DNA from: Butyrivibrio hungatei DSM 14810
GTDB lineage: Bacteria; Bacillota; Clostridia; Lachnospirales; Lachnospiraceae
Direction: 5' to 3'
Length of the DNA: 64,000 nt
NCBI RefSeq assembly: GCF_900143205.1
Contig: NZ_FRDH01000005.1
Location: 223,363-287,362, forward strand
Each line of letters starts with the position of its first letter. Within the stretch, counting starts at the first letter, position 1. A model generated the notes under the pieces. It was not told where the DNA came from. It worked only from the letters and a program-made list of their open reading frames with translations, and did not search any database. Below, one piece after another: positions 8,972-17,657 of this stretch. Both the position numbers and the translations under genes were made by a program.

Positions 8972-9006
8972 TTAAAGACTTATCTGATATATAGATAAGT
9001 CTTTAA
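8972..9006 (+). terminator. Hairpin after the FtsA-like gene
   Basis: A perfect 14-bp stem (8972-8985 with 8993-9006) with a 7-base loop, 6 bases after the stop codon. The following T run is weak, so termination may be partial. Confidence 0.6.
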
Positions 9007-9041
9007 ATATGTATAGAGATTTTAAAGGATAAGATTTATTT

Positions 9042-9839
9042 ATGAGATTTACTAGTATTGCCAGCGGAAGTAGCGGAAATTGTACATATATAGGTTCAGA
9101 CAATACCCATGTCTTAGTTGATGCGGGTGTTAGCAAAAAGAGGATCGAAGAAGGGCTTAAGACTCTTGAATTAGGTCTTTCAGATATAGATGCTATATTT
9201 GTAACTCATGAGCATTCAGATCATATAGCAGCTCTTAGAACTATCTTAAAGAAGTTTGATATTCCAATTTATGCTACTAAAGGCACTATTGAAGGTATCA
9301 GAAACAGCGACAAGAAAAATGAGATGACAGATTCCAGGTTTATTCCTATTACCTGCGACAAAGAAATAACAGTTGGCGATATGAAGATAAATCCAATGGT
9401 AATTTCTCATGATGCCCTTGAACCATGCGGATATAGATTTTTTATCGGCGATAAAAAAGTTGGTATCGCAACTGACCTTGGCTGCTACTCAGACTATACA
9501 GTTGAGTGTCTTAAAGACTGCGATGCTCTTTTGTTAGAAGCAAACCACGATGTGAGAATGCTTCAGACAGGCCCTTATCCTTACGTGTTAAAGACCAGGA
9601 TTTTAGGGGATAGAGGCCATTTGTCCAATGAAAAGAGTGGCGAGCTTTTATGTAAGCTTTTAAATGACAAGATAAGAGGTGTATTTCTGGGGCATCTTTC
9701 AAAGGAGAATAACCTTCCAGAGCTAGCCTATGAAACGGTTCGCGTTGAGATAGAAATGGGAGACAACCCTTATCATGGCAATGATTTTCCTCTCATTGTT
9801 GCAGATAGAAGTAGTATTTCTCCTATTTTAGAGTTCTAA
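9042..9839 (+). CDS. MBL-fold metallo-hydrolase, WalJ/YycJ-like
   Basis: The N-terminus M-R-F-T-S-I-A-S-G-S-S-G-N and the T-H-E-H-S-D-H metal-binding motif (about residues 57-63) are typical of the YycJ/WalJ branch of the metallo-beta-lactamase fold. Later ligands are visible in S-H-D-A, A-T-D-L-G and N-H-D. Length (265 aa) fits. In Bacillus and Staphylococcus the homologue lies in the walKR operon and behaves as a DNA 5'-3' exonuclease linked to cell-wall and cell-cycle control. Here it follows the FtsA-like gene instead of walKR. Because PolA in this window lacks its nuclease domain, a DNA-repair role is an attractive but untested idea. Confidence 0.85.
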   Translation: MRFTSIASGSSGNCTYIGSDNTHVLVDAGVSKKRIEEGLKTLELGLSDIDAIFVTHEHSDHIAALRTILKKFDIPIYATKGTIEGIRNSDKKNEMTDSRFIPITCDKEITVGDMKINPMVISHDALEPCGYRFFIGDKKVGIATDLGCYSDYTVECLKDCDALLLEANHDVRMLQTGPYPYVLKTRILGDRGHLSNEKSGELLCKLLNDKIRGVFLGHLSKENNLPELAYETVRVEIEMGDNPYHGNDFPLIVADRSSISPILEF

Positions 9840-9872
9840 ACTTCTTGATTAATTTAGAGATTACATTTACTA

Positions 9873-9901
9873 TTGATAACAAATTGCATTAGTTCTATAA
9901 T
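9873..9901 (+). promoter_or_regulatory. Sigma-A-type promoter for the ACT/UPF0210 pair
   Basis: TTGATA (9873-9878), 17-base spacer, TATAAT (9896-9901). The next gene starts 27 bases further on, after a GGAGGA ribosome site. This is one of the better promoters in the window. Confidence 0.75.
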
Positions 9902-9927
9902 TTCAGCTTTTTAAATATGGAGGAGAC

Positions 9928-10200
9928 ATGAATAAGACTATCATAACAGTAGTTGGAAAAGACACAGTTGGTATTATAGCTAAGGTATGTACATATCTTG
10001 CAGGTGAGAGTATCAATATCCTTGATATTTCACAGACTATCGTCAGCGGATATTTTAATATGATGATGGTTGTTGATATGGCTGGTGCAGCCAAGGATTT
10101 TAATACTGTCGCTGATGATCTGGAAGCTCTGGGCAAAGAGATTGGTGTTGTCATCAAATGTCAGAGAGAAGAGATCTTTGATTCTATGCACAGAATTTAA
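9928..10200 (+). CDS. ACT domain protein, UPF0237 family
   Basis: This 90-aa protein is a single ACT domain. [12 protein letters not shown] opens the ligand-binding turn and I-N-I-L-D-I-S-Q-T follows. ACT domains bind small ligands, often amino acids, and regulate partner proteins. ATG 9928 is preceded by GGAGGA. It sits 23 bases before the UPF0210 gene, a pairing seen across Firmicutes, so it probably regulates or forms a complex with that protein. The ligand is unknown. Confidence 0.9.
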   Translation: MNKTIITVVGKDTVGIIAKVCTYLAGESINILDISQTIVSGYFNMMMVVDMAGAAKDFNTVADDLEALGKEIGVVIKCQREEIFDSMHRI

Positions 10201-10223
10201 TCTTTCAGAGGAAGGTATGTAAT

Positions 10224-11588
10224 ATGATAAATGTAAATGAGGTTGTCGAGACCAATGAAATGATCGAGAAAGAGAATCTGGATGTTAGAACAATCACTCT
10301 GGGTATCAGCCTTTTAGATTGTATCTCTTCAGATTTGGATCAGCTCTGCAAAAATATCTATGACAAGATCTATGATACTGCCAAGGACCTCGTAAGTACT
10401 GGCAATCAGATTTCTAGAGAATTCGGAATTCCAATCGTTAACAAAAGAATATCAGTGACACCTATAGCATTAGTGGGCGGAGCTGCATGTAAGACTTCAT
10501 CTGACTTTGTTCAGATCGCTAGGACTCTTGATGACGTAGCCAAAAAAGTTGGCGTTAACTTTATTGGTGGCTATTCAGCCCTTGTAAGTAAGGGAATGAC
10601 AGAAGCTGACAGACTTCTTATTGAATCAATCCCAGAAGCTCTTGCTACAACAGATGTTGTTTGTTCATCTATAAATGTTGGCTCAACAAAGACTGGAATC
10701 AACATGGATGCAGTAAGGCTCATGGGAACCATAGTTAAAAAGACTGCTGAAGCAACTAAGGAAAACGATTCCCTTGGATGTGCTAAACTTGTTATTTTCT
10801 GTAATGCACCTGATGATAACCCATTTATGGCTGGAGCATTCCATGGCGTAACAGAATCTGACAAGATAATAAATGTCGGCGTAAGCGGACCTGGTGTTGT
10901 TAAGACAGCTCTTGAGAGCGTTAGGGGAGAGAATTTCGAAGTTCTCTGCGAGACCATCAAAAAGACAGCCTTCAAGGTTACAAGAGTTGGTCAGTTGGTA
11001 GCACAGGAAGCTTCTAAGAGACTTGGGGTTCCATTTGGCATTATCGACCTTTCACTTGCTCCTACACCAGCAATTGGCGATAGCGTAGCAGATATATTAC
11101 ATGAGATCGGTGTTGAGCATGCTGGCGCACCTGGAACAACAGCAGCCCTTGCTCTTTTGAATGATCAGGTCAAAAAAGGTGGAGTAATGGCATCATCTTA
11201 TGTGGGAGGCCTTTCTGGAGCATTTATCCCTGTCAGTGAAGATCAGGGTATGATAAATGCAGTTAATGCCGGATGCCTTACACTTGAAAAGCTTGAAGCA
11301 ATGACCTGTGTATGTTCAGTTGGTCTTGATATGATAGCAGTACCTGGAGACACTAAAGACACAACTATTGCCGGAATCATCGCAGATGAAATGGCAATCG
11401 GTATGATCAACCAAAAAACAACAGCAGTTCGTCTTATTCCAGTAATCGGAAAGGGCGTTGGCGAAACAGTAGAATTTGGTGGTCTTCTTGGCTATGCACC
11501 TATCATGCCAGTAAACCAGTTCTCCTGCGACAATTTTGTAAACCGTGGTGGACGAATTCCAGCTCCGGTCCACAGCTTCAAGAATTAA
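10224..11588 (+). CDS. UPF0210/DUF711 family protein
   Basis: At 454 aa the protein spans the whole UPF0210 family. Recognisable blocks are the N-terminal [11 protein letters not shown] segment, the Gly-rich F-I-G-G-Y-S-A-L-V region, and the C-terminal [10 protein letters not shown] block. No secretion signal or membrane span is seen, so it is cytosolic. Structures of the family resemble glycyl-radical-type barrels, but the Gly-radical and active Cys logic is not established and no reaction is known to me. It is co-transcribed with the ACT protein and closed by a strong terminator, so the two form a compact bicistronic unit. Confidence 0.88.
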   Translation: MINVNEVVETNEMIEKENLDVRTITLGISLLDCISSDLDQLCKNIYDKIYDTAKDLVSTGNQISREFGIPIVNKRISVTPIALVGGAACKTSSDFVQIARTLDDVAKKVGVNFIGGYSALVSKGMTEADRLLIESIPEALATTDVVCSSINVGSTKTGINMDAVRLMGTIVKKTAEATKENDSLGCAKLVIFCNAPDDNPFMAGAFHGVTESDKIINVGVSGPGVVKTALESVRGENFEVLCETIKKTAFKVTRVGQLVAQEASKRLGVPFGIIDLSLAPTPAIGDSVADILHEIGVEHAGAPGTTAALALLNDQVKKGGVMASSYVGGLSGAFIPVSEDQGMINAVNAGCLTLEKLEAMTCVCSVGLDMIAVPGDTKDTTIAGIIADEMAIGMINQKTTAVRLIPVIGKGVGETVEFGGLLGYAPIMPVNQFSCDNFVNRGGRIPAPVHSFKN

Positions 11589-11618
11589 GCTTTTTAAGAA
11601 TTGTTTTATTTTATAGAC

Positions 11619-11644
11619 AATCCCAGAGTTATTACTCTGGGATT
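11619..11644 (+). terminator. Intrinsic terminator after the UPF0210 gene
   Basis: Perfect 11-bp stem AATCCCAGAGT/ACTCTGGGATT with a 4-base loop, followed by a T-rich run. Confidence 0.8.
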
Positions 11645-11663
11645 TATTTATAAAGTAGGGAAA

Positions 11664-11699
11664 TGCTCTGAGTAAAAAATATAAACAAATCTTAGAGCA
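11664..11699. repeat. Inverted repeat upstream of the yicC promoter
   Basis: TGCTCTGAG (11664-11672) and CTTAGAGCA (11691-11699) form a 9-bp inverted repeat with one G-U pair and an 18-base spacer. It ends 20 bases before the -35 box of the next operon, so it could be an operator or a second terminator hairpin. Confidence 0.35.
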
Positions 11700-11719
11700 G
11701 CGCCCCGTTATGGGACATC

Positions 11720-11749
11720 TTGACATTGACCTTAAAATTGCTATATATT
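11720..11749 (+). promoter_or_regulatory. Promoter of the yicC-pgsA operon
   Basis: Consensus TTGACA (11720-11725), 18-base spacer, TATATT (11744-11749). The chosen yicC start is 48 bases downstream, with AAGGGGG before it. Confidence 0.75.
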
Positions 11750-11796
11750 ATAATAACTTTTGTATTATTATGCCCAAAAATAAGGGGGATATTCTT

Positions 11797-12684
11797 ATGG
11801 TCTGCAGTATGACAGGTTTTGGCAGAAGTGAGATTACAGAAGGGGAACGAAAGTACATCGTTGAGCTAAAATCAGTGAATAACCGATATCTTGATATAAA
11901 TATCAAGATGCCAAAGAAGTTCAATGCTTTTGAATCTGAGATCAGAAATCAGCTCAAGAACTTCATGAAACGTGGTAAGGTTGACGTATATATCAGCTAC
12001 GAGGACTTTTCTGAATCAGATACAAGAGTTAAGTACAATAAGGCTGTTGCTCAGGAGTATTATTCATACTTAAATGAGATGGCCAGTGATTTTGGACTTG
12101 ATAATGATGTTAGGATTTCAGTATTGTCAAGATTTCCAGAAGTTTTCACAATGGAAGATGAGCAGCTTGATGAAGAAGAGGTTTTAAGCGGCCTTCAGAA
12201 GGCAATCGCTGTTGCAGGCAAGCAGTTCCTGGATTCCAGAGTGAGAGAGGGTGAGTTCCTTTCAGGGGATCTTACAGAGAAACTCGATGGTATGCTTGAA
12301 AATGTAGAGTATATTTCAGAACGTTCACCTGAGATCATCGATGAGTACAAAGCCAAGCTTAGAGAGAAGATCCAGGATCTTTTAGAGGACAAGCAGGTAG
12401 ATGAGAATCGCCTTGCTATGGAAGTTACTATCTACGCAGACAAGATCTGTGTTGATGAAGAGATCACAAGACTTCGCAGCCATATTCAGGCTATGAGAGA
12501 TGCACTTATTAAGGGTGATGACAAGGATGGAATAGGCAGAAAACTCGATTTCCTTGCACAGGAAATGAACAGAGAAGCCAACACGATTCTTTCTAAGTCA
12601 ACTGACCTTAAGATATCAGACAGAGGTATTGCTCTTAAGACTGATATCGAGAAAGTAAGGGAGCAGATACAGAACATTGAGTAA
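11797..12684 (+). CDS. yicC: YicC/YloC family endoribonuclease
   Basis: The start M-V-C-S-M-T-G-F-G-R-S-E matches the family's invariant S-M-T-G-F-G-R N-terminus. The C-terminal block with F-L-x-Q-E-M-N-R-E-A-N-T-I-x-S-K-S (about 252-268) is also diagnostic. The protein is 295 aa, as usual. ATG 11797 has AAGGGGG upstream; the frame extends 29 codons further upstream, but that part overlaps the promoter. E. coli YicC is an endoribonuclease acting on small RNA and mRNA. The yicC-remA-gmk-rpoZ order is widely kept in Clostridia and Bacilli. Confidence 0.92.
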   Translation: MVCSMTGFGRSEITEGERKYIVELKSVNNRYLDINIKMPKKFNAFESEIRNQLKNFMKRGKVDVYISYEDFSESDTRVKYNKAVAQEYYSYLNEMASDFGLDNDVRISVLSRFPEVFTMEDEQLDEEEVLSGLQKAIAVAGKQFLDSRVREGEFLSGDLTEKLDGMLENVEYISERSPEIIDEYKAKLREKIQDLLEDKQVDENRLAMEVTIYADKICVDEEITRLRSHIQAMRDALIKGDDKDGIGRKLDFLAQEMNREANTILSKSTDLKISDRGIALKTDIEKVREQIQNIE

Positions 12685-12940
12685 ACTCATTCACATAGGA
12701 TTTGGTAATATAGTAAATGCAGACAAGATAATCAGCATAGTAAGTCCAGAGGCAGCTCCTATTAAGAGGATGGTCCAGAAAGCCAGAGAGGAAGGAACAA
12801 GTGTTGATGCCACTCAGGGCCGTAAGACCAAGGCTGTTATCGTTATGGAAAATGGTATGCTTGTTTTATCTGCACTTTTACCAGAAACTATCAGTATGCG
12901 TTTATCATCAGAGAGTGAGAGTAGTTTAGATGAAACGTAA
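12677..12940 (+). CDS. remA: RemA family regulator (DUF370)
   Basis: This 87-aa protein matches Bacillus RemA in layout: I-G-F-G-N-I-V-N near the N-terminus, I-V-S-P-E-A-A-P-I-K-R, then D-A-T-Q-G-R-K-T-K-A-V. RemA assembles into rings that bind DNA and activate biofilm-matrix and osmoprotection genes in B. subtilis; targets here are unknown. The TTG start at 12677 overlaps the end of yicC by 8 bases, which supports coupling. The family assignment is clear; function is transferred from Bacillus. Confidence 0.88.
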   Translation: MSKLIHIGFGNIVNADKIISIVSPEAAPIKRMVQKAREEGTSVDATQGRKTKAVIVMENGMLVLSALLPETISMRLSSESESSLDET

Positions 12941-13553
12941 AGGTATTATTATTGTTGTTTCCGGTTTTTCAGGAGCTGGTAAGGGAACAATCATGAAGGA
13001 GCTGACCAGGAAATATGATCAGTATGCTCTTTCAATCTCAGCCACAACTAGAAAGCCTCGTGAAGGTGAGGAAAATGGCAGAGAGTATTTCTTCATTTCT
13101 AAAGAGGAATTTGAGAAGTTGATCGAAGAGGATGGCCTCATCGAGCATGCAAGATATGTAGATAATTACTATGGAACTCCCAGGAAATATGTTGAAGACA
13201 AGCTTTCTCAGGGCATTGATGTTATTCTCGAGATTGAGATCCAGGGTGCTCTTCAGATAAAAGAAAGATATAATGATGCAGTACTTCTTTTTGTAATGCC
13301 ACCATCAGCAAAGGTCTTGGAAGAGAGACTTCGTGGCAGAGGTACAGAGACCGATGAAGTTATCAGAAAGAGACTTTCAAGGGCTAATGAAGAAGCTATC
13401 GGCATCGAAAATTATGATTACATTGTTATAAATGATAATCTCCAGGATAGTGTAGAATGTGTTCATGAGATCATTTCAGCGGCACATTTGAGTCCTGCCA
13501 GAAATCAAGAATTTATAAATACTATTAGAAAAGAGCTTGGAGAGTTAAACTAA
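12930..13553 (+). CDS. gmk: Guanylate kinase
   Basis: Phosphorylates GMP or dGMP to the diphosphate using ATP. The P-loop G-F-S-G-A-G-K-G-T is at residues 12-20, followed by the GMP-binding S-A-T-T-R-K-P-R-E-G-E and G-R-E-Y-F-F segments and the E-I-E-I-Q-G-A block. At 207 aa it is a standard length. The ATG overlaps the end of remA by 11 bases, so the operon is tightly packed. The enzyme also affects (p)ppGpp balance in Firmicutes. Confidence 0.95.
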   Translation: MKRKGIIIVVSGFSGAGKGTIMKELTRKYDQYALSISATTRKPREGEENGREYFFISKEEFEKLIEEDGLIEHARYVDNYYGTPRKYVEDKLSQGIDVILEIEIQGALQIKERYNDAVLLFVMPPSAKVLEERLRGRGTETDEVIRKRLSRANEEAIGIENYDYIVINDNLQDSVECVHEIISAAHLSPARNQEFINTIRKELGELN

Positions 13554-13593
13554 CAGGCTTTTGTATGCGGAGAAACCGCAGGAAAGGAACATT

Positions 13594-13872
13594 ATGATAC
13601 ATCCATCATACGTAGACTTAATGAATGTAGTAAACAAGGGAGTAGAAGAGGGAGAAGAGCCAGTTATCAGCTCAAGATACTCAATTGTTATGGCAACATC
13701 AAAGAGAGCTAGACAGATCATTGCTGGTGATGAGCCAATGGTTAAGGTTAAGGACAAGCAGAAGCCTCTTTCAATCGCTGTTGAAGAGATGAACCAGGAT
13801 AAACTTAGAATCCTTACAGATGAAGAGAAGGATGCTCTTGCAGAAGAGAATAACGAGGAAACAGAAGCTTGA
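13594..13872 (+). CDS. rpoZ: RNA polymerase omega subunit
   Basis: The small omega subunit helps assemble beta' into RNA polymerase. The 92-aa product has the family's core: S-R-Y-S-I-V-M-A-T-S-K-R-A-R-Q-I, followed by P-L-S-I-A-V-E-E. A Glu/Asn-rich tail ends the protein. ATG 13594 with AGGAAAGGAAC upstream was chosen over a frame starting at 13561. The location directly after gmk is the standard one. Confidence 0.92.
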   Translation: MIHPSYVDLMNVVNKGVEEGEEPVISSRYSIVMATSKRARQIIAGDEPMVKVKDKQKPLSIAVEEMNQDKLRILTDEEKDALAEENNEETEA

Positions 13873-15227
13873 AGATTTTGTTCGTATCACTTGGATGTGA
13901 TAAAAATAGAGTAGACACCGAGGTTATGCTTGGAATGCTGAGCGGACGCGGATTTACTTTTACAGATGATGAAGAAGAAGCCGAAGCAGCAGTTGTTAAC
14001 ACCTGCTGCTTTATCAATGATGCCAAGCAGGAGAGTATAGATACAATCTTAGAACTCTCGGAGCGAAGAAAGAGCGGCCAGCTTAAGGCACTTATAGTTA
14101 CAGGTTGTCTTGCACAGCGCTACAAAGAAGAAATACAAAAGGAAATTCCAGAAGTAGATGAGATCCTTGGTATATCTTCTATAGATAAGATAATTGAAGC
14201 GCTTGAAGAGACACTTAAGAGAAATAAGCTTTTTACACACAAGAATTATTTTGATGATATCAATAAAAAGCCTGTAGGCGGTCAAAGGAGAATCGTTACT
14301 ACAGGTGGTCTTTATGACTATCTTAAGATTGCAGAAGGCTGTGATAAGCACTGTACTTACTGCATTATTCCTAAGGTCAGAGGCAATTATAGAAGTGTTC
14401 CTATGGAACAGCTTTTAGTAGATGCACAGAATCTTGCGGATGAGGGTGTTACTGAGCTTATTTTAGTGGCACAGGAGACTACCCTTTACGGAACTGATCT
14501 GTATGGTGAAAAGAAACTTCCAGAGCTTTTACATAAGCTTTGTAAGATCGAGGGCTTTAAGTGGATAAGGATCATGTATTGTTATCCGGAAGAGATCACC
14601 AAAGAGCTTGTTCAGACCATTAAGGAAGAACCAAAGATTTGTCATTATCTTGATATTCCTATTCAGTCTGGTTCAGACAGAATTCTTAAAAAGATGGGAC
14701 GAAGAACTAATAATGCAGAGATAAGAGAGCTTGTCAGCTACTTAAGGCAGGAAATTCCTGATATCTGTCTCAGAACAACTCTTATTAGTGGTTTTCCTGG
14801 CGAAACTGCCGCTGATCACAATGAGACTTATGACCTTGTTAAGGACCTTAAGTTTGATAGACTTGGAGTATTTACTTATTCTCAGGAAGAGGATACTCCT
14901 GCAGCTACTATGCCTGATCAGGTTACAGAGAGAGTCAAGAACACTCGAAGAAATAAGCTTATGAGACTTCAGCAGGAAATAGCTTTTGAATCTGCAAGTA
15001 AGATGGTCGGCAGAACAGTAGACGCTGTTGTTGAGGGAAAGATCGTAGATTCTGGTGACAGTAATCTTGATGGATTTACTTATGTGGCAAGAACCTACAA
15101 GGATGCTCCTGATATTGACGGATTTGTTTTTGTAACAGGTGTTCACAGAGAACTGATGACTGGAGACTATTTAAAGGTCAATATTACAGGCTCAAATGAA
15201 TATGACCTTATTGGGGAGGAAGCATAA
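13869..15227 (+). CDS. rimO: Ribosomal protein S12 methylthiotransferase
   Basis: This radical-SAM enzyme adds a methylthio group to an Asp of ribosomal protein S12. The N-terminal UPF0004 domain has Cys10, Cys46 and Cys80 for one 4Fe-4S cluster. The radical-SAM motif C-x3-C-x2-C is at Cys158, Cys162 and Cys165. A C-terminal TRAM domain (about 375-450) completes the family layout. The V-S-L-G-C-D-K-N-R-V-D start fits RimO better than MiaB. TTG at 13869 overlaps the rpoZ stop by 4 bases. Length (452 aa) is normal. Confidence 0.93.
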   Translation: MKILFVSLGCDKNRVDTEVMLGMLSGRGFTFTDDEEEAEAAVVNTCCFINDAKQESIDTILELSERRKSGQLKALIVTGCLAQRYKEEIQKEIPEVDEILGISSIDKIIEALEETLKRNKLFTHKNYFDDINKKPVGGQRRIVTTGGLYDYLKIAEGCDKHCTYCIIPKVRGNYRSVPMEQLLVDAQNLADEGVTELILVAQETTLYGTDLYGEKKLPELLHKLCKIEGFKWIRIMYCYPEEITKELVQTIKEEPKICHYLDIPIQSGSDRILKKMGRRTNNAEIRELVSYLRQEIPDICLRTTLISGFPGETAADHNETYDLVKDLKFDRLGVFTYSQEEDTPAATMPDQVTERVKNTRRNKLMRLQQEIAFESASKMVGRTVDAVVEGKIVDSGDSNLDGFTYVARTYKDAPDIDGFVFVTGVHRELMTGDYLKVNITGSNEYDLIGEEA

Positions 15228-15769
15228 TGAATTTACCAAATAAGTTAACTGTAGCAAGAGTAATAATGATTCCATTTTTTGTATTCTTTTTACTTTTTGA
15301 TCCATCTAATGTGACATTTAAGTGGATCTCACTTGCAATCTTTATCGTAGCAAGCCTTACAGATATGCTTGATGGCAAGATTGCAAGAAAGTATAACCTT
15401 ATCACTGATTTTGGTAAATTTATGGATCCGCTTGCAGACAAGCTTTTGGTGTGCAGCGCCATGATCGGACTTATTGAACTTCACAGGATTCCTTCATGGA
15501 TCGTTATCATCATTATAGCAAGAGAGTTTGTTATCAGCGGATTTAGACTTATTGCTGCAGACAATGGCAGGGTAATTGCAGCAAGCTATTGGGGAAAGTT
15601 CAAGACTACTTTCCAGATGATCATGGTAATCCTTATGATCGCTAATTTACCAATCCCTGCAGTGCAGATATTAACTACAGTTGTTATGTGGGTAGCTCTT
15701 GCACTTACTGTAATTTCACTTATTGACTACCTTGTAAAGAACAAGGATGTTATGAGTGGAGAGATGTAA
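15227..15769 (+). CDS. pgsA: CDP-diacylglycerol-glycerol-3-phosphate phosphatidyltransferase
   Basis: Catalyses the committed step of phosphatidylglycerol synthesis at the membrane. The CDP-alcohol phosphotransferase motif is complete: Asp46, Asp49-Gly50, Ala53-Arg54, Gly63, Asp67 and Asp71. Several hydrophobic spans surround it. The protein is 180 aa, as expected. The ATG shares a base with the rimO stop codon (TAATG). This is the last gene of the tight yicC-pgsA run, with only 28 bases before the helicase gene. Confidence 0.93.
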   Translation: MNLPNKLTVARVIMIPFFVFFLLFDPSNVTFKWISLAIFIVASLTDMLDGKIARKYNLITDFGKFMDPLADKLLVCSAMIGLIELHRIPSWIVIIIIAREFVISGFRLIAADNGRVIAASYWGKFKTTFQMIMVILMIANLPIPAVQILTTVVMWVALALTVISLIDYLVKNKDVMSGEM

Positions 15770-15797
15770 TTTTTAGTTTTATAGAAAGAGAAATTTA

Positions 15798-17642
15798 ATG
15801 AGTAATAACGAAGTAAAGATCAGATACGACGAGTCAGGCCTTGATGAGAAGATCATCAGAGCCGTTTCAGAGATGGGATTTGAATACATGTCCCCAATTC
15901 AGCAGGCAGCAATTCCTGTCATGCTTGAAGGAAAGGATATCATAGGGCAGGCCCAGACTGGAACCGGTAAAACAGCTGCTTTTGGAATACCTCTTCTTCA
16001 GAAGGTAGATCCAGACAACAAGCACTTACAGGCCGTTGTATTGTGCCCTACCAGAGAGCTTGCAATGCAGGCTGCTGATGATATAAGAGATTTTGCCAAG
16101 TACATGTTTGGCATCAAGGTCCTTGCAGTTTATGGAGGACAGGATATTTCAAGACAGATCAGAGCTCTTTCTTCAGGTGTTCAGATCGTTGTTGGTACAC
16201 CAGGAAGAGTTATGGACCATATGCGTAGACATACCATGAAGATGAAGGATGTTAAGGTCCTTGTACTTGATGAAGCAGATGAAATGCTTGATATGGGCTT
16301 TAGAGAAGATATCGAGACTATTTTACAGGGTATGCCTGAAGAGAGACAGACAGCTCTTTTCTCTGCAACAATGCCAGAGCCTATCTTGCAGATCACAAGA
16401 AAGTATCAGAGCGAAGATGCTGAGTACATCAAGATGACTCCTAAGGAGATCACAGTAGCAGCTATCGATCAGGCTTACTACAGAGTTCCTCAGAAGTCTA
16501 AGGAAGAAGTACTCTGCAGACTTATGGATTACTATAATCCTTCAAGATCACTTATTTTCTGTAATACCAAGAGAATGGTTGATCAGCTTGCTGAGAATCT
16601 TAAGGGTAAGGGTTATCTTGCTGATGGCCTTCACGGAGATCTTTCACAGAATCAGAGAGATACAGTAATGAATCTCTTTAGAAGCGGAAGGATCAATATT
16701 CTTATTGCTACAGACGTTGCAGCAAGAGGTATTGATGTCAGCGGCGTTGAGGCTGTATTTAATTTTGATATTCCTGAAGATATTGAGTATTATGTACATA
16801 GAATAGGACGTACCGGTAGAGCTGGTAAGAGCGGCAAATCATTTACTCTTGTTGGTGGAAGAGAGATGTACAAGCTCAGAGAGATCGAAAAGGTATGTCA
16901 TACCAAGATCGAAGAGAGAAAGGTTCCTTCTGCAAAAGAGATAACAAGAGCTAAATCACAGAAGGTATTTGCTGAAGTTATTGATATTATTGAGAATAGT
17001 GATATCACTTCAGCTCTTGAGTTTGTTAAGCAGAAGGTAGAAGAAGGTGAGTATACAGCAGAGCAGCTTGCAGCAGGCTTTATGAAGCTCAAGATGGGCG
17101 CTGATATTGAAGATCTTGATTTTAGCTTTGACAGACCTTCAAGAGGCAGATACGGCAGATCTGAAGGAAGAGGTCGTGACGGCAGAAGCCGTGATGGCAG
17201 ACGCTTTGACAGAGACGGTAAGGGACGCGATGGAAGACGCTCTGACAGAGATGGTAAGAGCCGTGATGGCAGACGCTTCGATAGAGACGGTAAGAGCCGC
17301 GATGGAAGACGCTCAGATAGAAATGGTGCTATTCGCGATGGAAGACGTTTTGATAAAGATTCCAAGGATAGATCAAAAACTGGAACAGACATGATAAGGA
17401 GCCAGAAGAAGGATCGCAGACCTAGAAACAATCCCGGAGAAGGCTTCGAAAAGGTTGGACGCGTCAGCATTAAGGGCGAGTCTTCAACAAAGGCTTGGTA
17501 TGTTGGTGAAGATACAAACACCATGAACGTTTCAAAGAAAGAGAAAAAGCAGATCAAGTCTGAAAACAAGAAGAGAAGTATTGATTACTTACAGGATGTA
17601 AATGATCTTGTAATGGAGAGCTTTGGAAAGCGCAAAAAATAA
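15798..17642 (+). CDS. DEAD-box ATP-dependent RNA helicase with basic repeat tail
   Basis: The helicase core is complete: Q motif F-x5-P-I-Q-x-x-A-I-P, motif I A-Q-T-G-T-G-K-T, P-T-R-E-L-A, D-E-A-D, S-A-T, and motif VI H-R-I-G-R-T-G-R-A-G. A following domain (about 380-440) is family-typical. Residues 445-525 are an Arg/Asp/Gly-rich tail built from about four and a half tandem 12-aa units. Such tails bind RNA nonspecifically in CshA/DeaD-type helicases active in cold adaptation, ribosome assembly and mRNA decay. Exact orthology to CshA or DeaD is not decided. Repeat DNA at 17190-17360 may vary in copy number between strains. Confidence 0.93.
   Translation: MSNNEVKIRYDESGLDEKIIRAVSEMGFEYMSPIQQAAIPVMLEGKDIIGQAQTGTGKTAAFGIPLLQKVDPDNKHLQAVVLCPTRELAMQAADDIRDFAKYMFGIKVLAVYGGQDISRQIRALSSGVQIVVGTPGRVMDHMRRHTMKMKDVKVLVLDEADEMLDMGFREDIETILQGMPEERQTALFSATMPEPILQITRKYQSEDAEYIKMTPKEITVAAIDQAYYRVPQKSKEEVLCRLMDYYNPSRSLIFCNTKRMVDQLAENLKGKGYLADGLHGDLSQNQRDTVMNLFRSGRINILIATDVAARGIDVSGVEAVFNFDIPEDIEYYVHRIGRTGRAGKSGKSFTLVGGREMYKLREIEKVCHTKIEERKVPSAKEITRAKSQKVFAEVIDIIENSDITSALEFVKQKVEEGEYTAEQLAAGFMKLKMGADIEDLDFSFDRPSRGRYGRSEGRGRDGRSRDGRRFDRDGKGRDGRRSDRDGKSRDGRRFDRDGKSRDGRRSDRNGAIRDGRRFDKDSKDRSKTGTDMIRSQKKDRRPRNNPGEGFEKVGRVSIKGESSTKAWYVGEDTNTMNVSKKEKKQIKSENKKRSIDYLQDVNDLVMESFGKRKK
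17190..17360 (+). repeat. 36-bp tandem repeats coding for the helicase tail
   Basis: Units begin at 17190, 17226, 17262, 17298 and 17334, each starting CGYGATGG. They encode R-D-G-R-R-(F/S)-D-(R/K)-D/N-G/S-K/A-x. Phe and Ser alternate strictly at position 6, which makes a 72-bp higher-order repeat. Confidence 0.85.
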
Positions 17643-17657
17643 GGAGATGGGATAGCT

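Noticed and set aside
11710..11796. 29-codon N-terminal extension of yicC
   Set aside because: It overlaps the TTGACA/TATATT promoter, and the family's conserved start fits ATG 11797.
17190..17360. Regular 36-bp repeats resembling a CRISPR array
   Set aside because: The repeats are contiguous without spacers and are in frame inside the helicase gene.
16898..17569. 223-aa minus-strand open frame, rich in Leu, Ser and Arg
   Set aside because: It is the antisense shadow of the helicase's tandem repeats; it has no ribosome site or protein-like domain.
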